A stretch of 54,177 nt of DNA, from positions 1 through 54,177 of the forward strand of contig JAJRZX010000041.1 in the NCBI GenBank assembly GCA_024275045.1. Reading direction: 5' to 3'. Of the stretch, positions 50,416 to 54,177 are shown in pieces. The position numbers and the translations under genes are program-made. The notes under the pieces are model-generated. The model saw only the letters and a program-made list of their open reading frames with translations, searched no databases and had not been told where the DNA came from. Within the stretch, counting starts at the first letter, position 1. Each line of letters begins with the position of its first letter. This DNA comes from Deltaproteobacteria bacterium (GTDB lineage: Bacteria > Desulfobacterota > GWC2-55-46 > JADFVP01).

Positions 50416-50858
50416 CCGCGCCTCCATATCGGGAAAGGGCTTCTTTGATTCCCCGGTTAAGAGGTGTATACGGTTGTGTGCTGTTTTTTGCGTGAAGGCC
50501 GTTATTTTCTAATACTTTCGTCTGATTGAGTTGTTTTCAAGACATGATTGACAGCTGACGGCTTAAGGTTATATCCGAACTTGCCGTCTCTGCTTCTCTG
50601 CATTTATGTATAACTCTTACATTTATATCCTGTGATAACCCCAGAGGGCTCCGTGCAAACCGCGGAGCCCTCTGAGGTTATATGAACAAAGTCACTTCAC
50701 AAAGAGCGGGTATTCAGCTACACTATGAGCTGTTGAGGTGCGGGGTGAGACGGCTGTGAATCTTGGCACGGAAGACTAACTGTGGCTGCTGCGGGTTATC
50801 TGATTTCGCTAAAACGTCTAACGCCCCTTGAAATCGAGTATGAGGTCTTGAAAGTATT
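50416..50858. other. Intergenic region after the NrfD-cytochrome gene
   Basis: 443 bases, no gene seen. The main structure is the inverted repeat at 50635-50681; the part just before the acyltransferase gene contains no clear ribosome-binding site or promoter. Confidence 0.5.
50635..50681. repeat. Long inverted repeat between the NrfD-cytochrome and acyltransferase genes
   Basis: Two 19-base arms (50635-50653 and 50663-50681) with one mismatch around a 9-base loop; the core is CAGAGGGCTCCG. The stem is strong but lacks a T tract, so it is a terminator-like or processing hairpin rather than a classic terminator. Confidence 0.75.
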
Positions 50859-51932
50859 ATGAAAAAGAGCGGTTACAGGTTTTATGAGATTGATTTTTTG
50901 CGTTTTTTCGCAGCGCTCATGGTTGTATTTTTTCATTATACATTTAGAGGTTATGCCGCGGATAGCAAGTCTGTGCTGTATTTTCCCTACCTGGGAGAGG
51001 TATTTCGCTACGGATATCTTGGTGTCTCATTATTCTTCATGATTAGCGGTTATGTCATCCTCATGTCTGCCTATAACAAAAAAAGTTCGGAGTTCATTAT
51101 ATCCAGAATCGTCCGTTTGTATCCTGCCTATTGGTTTGCCGTTACACTTACATTTATCAGCATTATGGTTATTGGCGGCGTAAGATATCGTGCTGATCTA
51201 TACCAGTACATATTGAACCTCACAATGATGCACAGGTACATAGGCGTTACCTCGTTAGACGGTGTGTACTGGACGCTTATGGTTGAGATGAAGTTTTATC
51301 TCCTCATAGCCATTATTATTTTCATGAAGCAGATTCATAATATAAAGTCGTTTCTCGGTTTATGGATGGTCTTAACGCTTGTCCTCATAAAGTACAATAT
51401 CAGTTATCTGGGAATATTCTTAATTCCCGCGTCCAGTTCTCTTTTTATTGCAGGGGCGTATTTTTATCTCATATACAGAGAGGGGATAAGTCTGTACAAA
51501 GTATCCATAATCGCTGTCTCTTTTATTGTAACGGCTTACATTGGTTTATGGGAGATGCGAAGATTTTACATGCACTATCATGTGGTGCTGAATGCCTATG
51601 TGATTCTCTCAATAATAGCGTCATTTTATCTTATCTTTTTCATGATCGCTCTCAGGAAAACCCAATTTATCAATAGCAGAAAATTTGTTGTATTAGGGGT
51701 GCTGACATACCCTCTGTACTTAATTCACCAGAATATTGGTTTTATGATCTTTAATTATCTTGGTCCCTACGGGCTTAATAAATATGTGATACTCTCTCTG
51801 GTCTTGGCGCTTATGCTGGCAGCGGCGCATGTGATTCATAAGCAGATTGAGAAAAGATACTCAGCGCCTCTTGCCGGGTCTTTGTTTAAATTAGTAGGCG
51901 GAGCGAGTAAGGTTAGGGGCGGCACCGGCTGA
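50859..51932 (+). CDS. Acyltransferase-3 family membrane protein (OafA-like)
   Basis: A 357-residue membrane protein with about ten helices of the acyltransferase 3 family, which transfer acetyl or other acyl groups to surface polysaccharides or lipids. The N-terminal signature is clear: EIDFLRFFAALMVVFFHYTF (residues 9-28) with the conserved R and H, followed by GVSLFFMISGYVI. Base composition is visibly richer in A and T than in the respiratory genes to the left, which may point to acquisition. No glycosyltransferase genes are adjacent, so the acceptor is unknown. Confidence 0.88.
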   Translation: MKKSGYRFYEIDFLRFFAALMVVFFHYTFRGYAADSKSVLYFPYLGEVFRYGYLGVSLFFMISGYVILMSAYNKKSSEFIISRIVRLYPAYWFAVTLTFISIMVIGGVRYRADLYQYILNLTMMHRYIGVTSLDGVYWTLMVEMKFYLLIAIIIFMKQIHNIKSFLGLWMVLTLVLIKYNISYLGIFLIPASSSLFIAGAYFYLIYREGISLYKVSIIAVSFIVTAYIGLWEMRRFYMHYHVVLNAYVILSIIASFYLIFFMIALRKTQFINSRKFVVLGVLTYPLYLIHQNIGFMIFNYLGPYGLNKYVILSLVLALMLAAAHVIHKQIEKRYSAPLAGSLFKLVGGASKVRGGTG

Positions 51933-52421
51933 GCTGAAGAGGTATCCCTGAGGCCGAGGCAGTGTGTATATAGCCTGCGCTGCGTAATACCGCACTCATC
52001 CTGTATAAGAGTGTGAACGGGTTTTATACATATCTGCCATCTATTATCTATCGCATGTCTTTGTGTGGTTTTTTTAAGTCTGAAAGACCGTCACAAATAA
52101 GCTCTCTTTTTTTTCTTTATTGCTTCTTCGTACCCCCCCCCTATCTTAACTCAATTTTACACGTAACTTTTTTATACCTTGAATTCATCTGCCTGAGAAC
52201 CGCGCTCTTTTACGGCCCTGCGAAACGTCCCACGCTTACAGGGGGGTGAATTTTTGCGTCTTCAGGGGGTTAAGGATTGGATGTAAGGCGGGGAGCTGGC
52301 ATAATTTTTGCTATTTATTAAAGTTTATGCGCTTGCCTGCGTAATAGTATTTAGGGGCTGAGTATTTAAAATTTTTAGAATAAAAGGGGTGAGAAGTTAA
52401 ATATTGTAAATGGAGAGGATA
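51933..52421. other. Intergenic region before the prepilin genes
   Basis: 489 bases, AT-rich, with a run of nine C at about 52133-52141. A short open frame at 52013-52249 has no recognisable product. No convincing promoter or terminator was identified. Confidence 0.5.
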
Positions 52422-53006
52422 ATGTTACGGAATGAGAGAGGCTTTACCCTTGTGGAGCTTGCCATTGTGCTGGTCATAATCGGGCTGCTTCTGGGCGGAA
52501 TATTAAAAGGGCAGGAGCTTATCAAGAACGCGAGGATTAAGAAGGTTTACTCGGCGCAGAGCGAGGTTGTTGCCGCGCTTTATACCTATGTTGACAGGTA
52601 CGGAAAAGAGCCCGGTGATGACAACAGGGCAAGTGCCCGCTGGAACGGGGCGGTCAACGGCAACGATGACGGCAGGATAAATGTTCTTACTACCAACTGC
52701 GGCGGCAGCTCAAAGGATGAGTCCTGTCAGGCATGGCAGCACATGCGTCTTGCAGGCATACTTGCCGGAGACCCCAACGTGGCCATAAACCCAGATAACG
52801 CCTTTGGAGGTAAGATTGCCATAGGCCATCTTACAGTACAGGGACTCAACGCGCTCTGGGTGGGCATGACGAACATACCCTTTGATATTGCCCGCATACT
52901 TGATGATAAGTACGATGACGGCAATTATAAGACCGGGCCTATCAGGGGCTCAGGTGATTATACCTCTGCAAAGACCGGAACCTTTACGGTTTACTTTCAG
53001 TTTTAA
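52422..53006 (+). CDS. Type IV prepilin/pseudopilin-like protein
   Basis: A 194-residue protein with a class III signal peptide: a short basic leader MLRNERG, cleavage expected between G7 and F8, then FTLVELAIVLVIIGLLLGG with the conserved E at mature position 5. The remainder (Asp/Gly-rich, about 60-194, with a likely C-C bond in TTNCGGSSKDESC) resembles larger pseudopilin or type IV pilin globular heads. ATG 52422 is preferred to ATG 52410 because GGAG lies between them at good distance. A second prepilin follows after 249 bases; no assembly ATPase, secretin or peptidase is in the window. Confidence 0.85.
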   Translation: MLRNERGFTLVELAIVLVIIGLLLGGILKGQELIKNARIKKVYSAQSEVVAALYTYVDRYGKEPGDDNRASARWNGAVNGNDDGRINVLTTNCGGSSKDESCQAWQHMRLAGILAGDPNVAINPDNAFGGKIAIGHLTVQGLNALWVGMTNIPFDIARILDDKYDDGNYKTGPIRGSGDYTSAKTGTFTVYFQF

Positions 53007-53255
53007 GCAAAGCGGTTAAGGCATCCGGATTTAAAACAAAGGTGTGGCCTAAATACATGTGGCAAGGGTGATGGGGGTAGGGGTAGAGCTTAAGGTTGTA
53101 TAAGCGGTCTGGGCGGGTTGAGTCTGACCATAGTCTAAGGGCGGTAGTGGGAGAGAGACCAATGGCAAGTGATGAGTTTTTACCGGATGTATAAAATATT
53201 TCTCCGCGAATACGCAGTGTTTGTCTTTGGCAAGGGCAGGAAGTATGGGGGAATA

Positions 53256-54177
53256 ATGATTTTTAAGAATAATGACACAAGGGGGTTCACCCTTGTTGAG
53301 ATGGCCATAATACTGATGATACTCGGTGTTCTCGTAAGTGTGGGAGCAGGTATGATGGGAGCGCTTACAAAGAGGCTGAAACTTAATGAGACAAGAGAGG
53401 CCGTAAAGAACGCCTCAGAGAGTATTATTGGTTTTACAACGGTAAATAGAAGTATCCCAAAACCAGAAAAATTTACATCTGCTGTTACGGCTGCCAGAGA
53501 CTCATGGGCCAAGGCCCTTTATTATATTCCCGCCCCTTTTATTACAACGGACTCCATCTGCGGGAGAAAGACTACGGGGCTGGCTCTAAGTCTATGCCCC
53601 GACAAATCCTGTGCCGCACCAACTCAGACCATTGCTGACGTTGCTTATGTAATAATCAGCGGCGGAGAGAATTTTAATATTCAGACGGCCCTTACCCGTG
53701 GAGTTGTAAAGGTATACGATGTGGGCATTGGGCCTCTTGATGATTATGCCGCGGATATGAGCAGGAGTGAACCCTACGATGATGTGGTGAGGTGGAGTAC
53801 GTTATACGAGCTCAGGGTTAAGGCCGGGTGTACGGGGCAGCAGATGAGGATAATTAATAAAGACCTGCCATCGGCGGTTAATAAGGATAATTATTTTGCC
53901 GAGGTCTTTGCTGACGGTGGAGTGCCTTTTCTCACTGGCGGTAAGTACCGCTGGTGCGTGGAGACACGGGTACAGACAATTCATGCGCATACGGCTAAAA
54001 CGCCTGTAACTCCGGTGCAGGGCAAACCCACGAAGCATGGCAAGCAGCCGCACTATCACTCGACAAAACATCACACGACAAAACATCACACGACAAAACA
54101 TCACACGACCAAGGCATGGCTTAAGACAAAACCCTCGAAGATACTTGTGGATAAAAACTGTATGGGCCTTGCAGAGA
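53256..54177 (+). CDS. Second prepilin-like protein with His-rich tandem repeat (3' truncated)
   Basis: The frame runs from ATG 53256 (GGGGGAATA upstream) to the end of the window without a stop; 307 residues are visible. The N-terminus is a class III signal, DTRG-FTLVEMAIILMILGVLVSVG, with cleavage at G10-F11 and E15 at mature position 5. The globular part has several cysteines (C102, C114, C119, C192, C234). Residues about 259-286 are rich in Lys, Thr and His with three exact repeats of T-K-H-H-T, encoded by a 15-base tandem repeat. The length and His-rich segment are unusual for a pseudopilin. It could be a minor pilin or an adhesive tip; no direct evidence. Confidence 0.8.
   Translation, partial: MIFKNNDTRGFTLVEMAIILMILGVLVSVGAGMMGALTKRLKLNETREAVKNASESIIGFTTVNRSIPKPEKFTSAVTAARDSWAKALYYIPAPFITTDSICGRKTTGLALSLCPDKSCAAPTQTIADVAYVIISGGENFNIQTALTRGVVKVYDVGIGPLDDYAADMSRSEPYDDVVRWSTLYELRVKAGCTGQQMRIINKDLPSAVNKDNYFAEVFADGGVPFLTGGKYRWCVETRVQTIHAHTAKTPVTPVQGKPTKHGKQPHYHSTKHHTTKHHTTKHHTTKAWLKTKPSKILVDKNCMGLAE
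54061..54105 (+). repeat. 15-base tandem repeat inside the prepilin-like gene
   Basis: Three exact copies of CGACAAAACATCACA (54061-54075, 54076-54090, 54091-54105) and a partial fourth. In frame they encode the T-K-H-H-T repeats, so copy number can change without a frameshift. Confidence 0.92.

Noticed and set aside
54061-54105. CRISPR-like array
   Set aside because: The repeats are adjacent 15-base units without spacers, in frame inside a coding sequence.

Overview
The window looks like chromosomal DNA of a Gram-negative bacterium, probably deltaproteobacterial in type (Desulfobacterota in the broad sense). This placement is an inference. It rests on the Geobacter-like ATP synthase c subunit, an alternative complex III (ACIII) respiratory operon, several multiheme c-type cytochromes and Tat-exported iron-sulfur proteins, a large benzoyl/2-hydroxyacyl-CoA dehydratase-type activase and an AMMECR1 protein. 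No rRNA or phylogenetic marker is present to settle it. About 54 protein genes, one tRNA-Leu and several intergenic repeat families are visible. No CRISPR array, transposase, integrase or phage genes were seen.

Layout. 1-6.8 kb, plus strand: tail of an HD-GYP phosphodiesterase, recJ, a SAM methyltransferase, rimI, pyrK-pyrD and a small double-CDGSH iron-sulfur protein. 6.8-12.0 kb, minus strand: an iron-sulfur/NO-stress-like group read from right to left (NifU-C protein, 2[4Fe-4S] ferredoxin, a heme-copper-oxidase-I-like membrane protein with a histone-H1-like tail, a frameshifted DUF1858 gene, a stand-alone DUF542/ScdA-N protein, an Mrp/ApbC carrier), then a CLC channel. 12.1-17.2 kb: a small cytochrome c with two tandem promoters, and a 1424-residue activase. 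17.3-19.7 kb: rmuC and asd, separated by repeats. 19.9-25.1 kb: truA followed by a quinone-related cluster (UbiV-like, phasin-like coiled coil, UbiB/ABC1, UbiE/MenG, UbiT-like SCP2 protein). 25.3-31.0 kb: cobB, yjbQ, rsmD, coaD, aspC, AMMECR1 (minus), nadA and a cupin. 31.3-33.0 kb: a second CLC channel. 33.4-40.8 kb: the ACIII operon actA-actB1-actB2-actC-actD-actE-actF. 41.0 kb: an isolated atpE. 41.7-44.0 kb, minus strand: a PEGA lipoprotein and a cytochrome-porin related to Cyc2. 44.3 kb: tRNA-Leu(UAA). 44.9-50.4 kb: a NapH/NosR-type polyferredoxin, then a three-gene operon (small Tat protein, Tat-exported four-cluster ferredoxin, NrfD-tetraheme cytochrome fusion). 50.9-54.2 kb: an acyltransferase-3 protein and two prepilin-like genes, the last cut by the window end and carrying a His-rich tandem repeat.

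How the genes work together. Respiration dominates the right half. ACIII would oxidise quinol and reduce periplasmic cytochrome c. The second NrfD/ferredoxin module could pass electrons between the quinone pool and periplasmic cytochromes, and the cytochrome-porin could connect these to the cell surface. The quinone cluster at 20.7-25.1 kb would supply the carrier, probably without needing oxygen at the hydroxylation step. The best candidates for something undescribed are the operon at 47.0-50.4 kb, in which a small Tat protein appears paralogous to the N-terminus of its ferredoxin neighbour, and the linked cytochrome-porin.

Three genes that simple ORF calling would miss were recovered by reading the sequence: a 58-residue ferredoxin (11305-11481, minus), the frameshifted DUF1858 gene (10197-10417, minus), and the 3'-truncated prepilin at the right edge.
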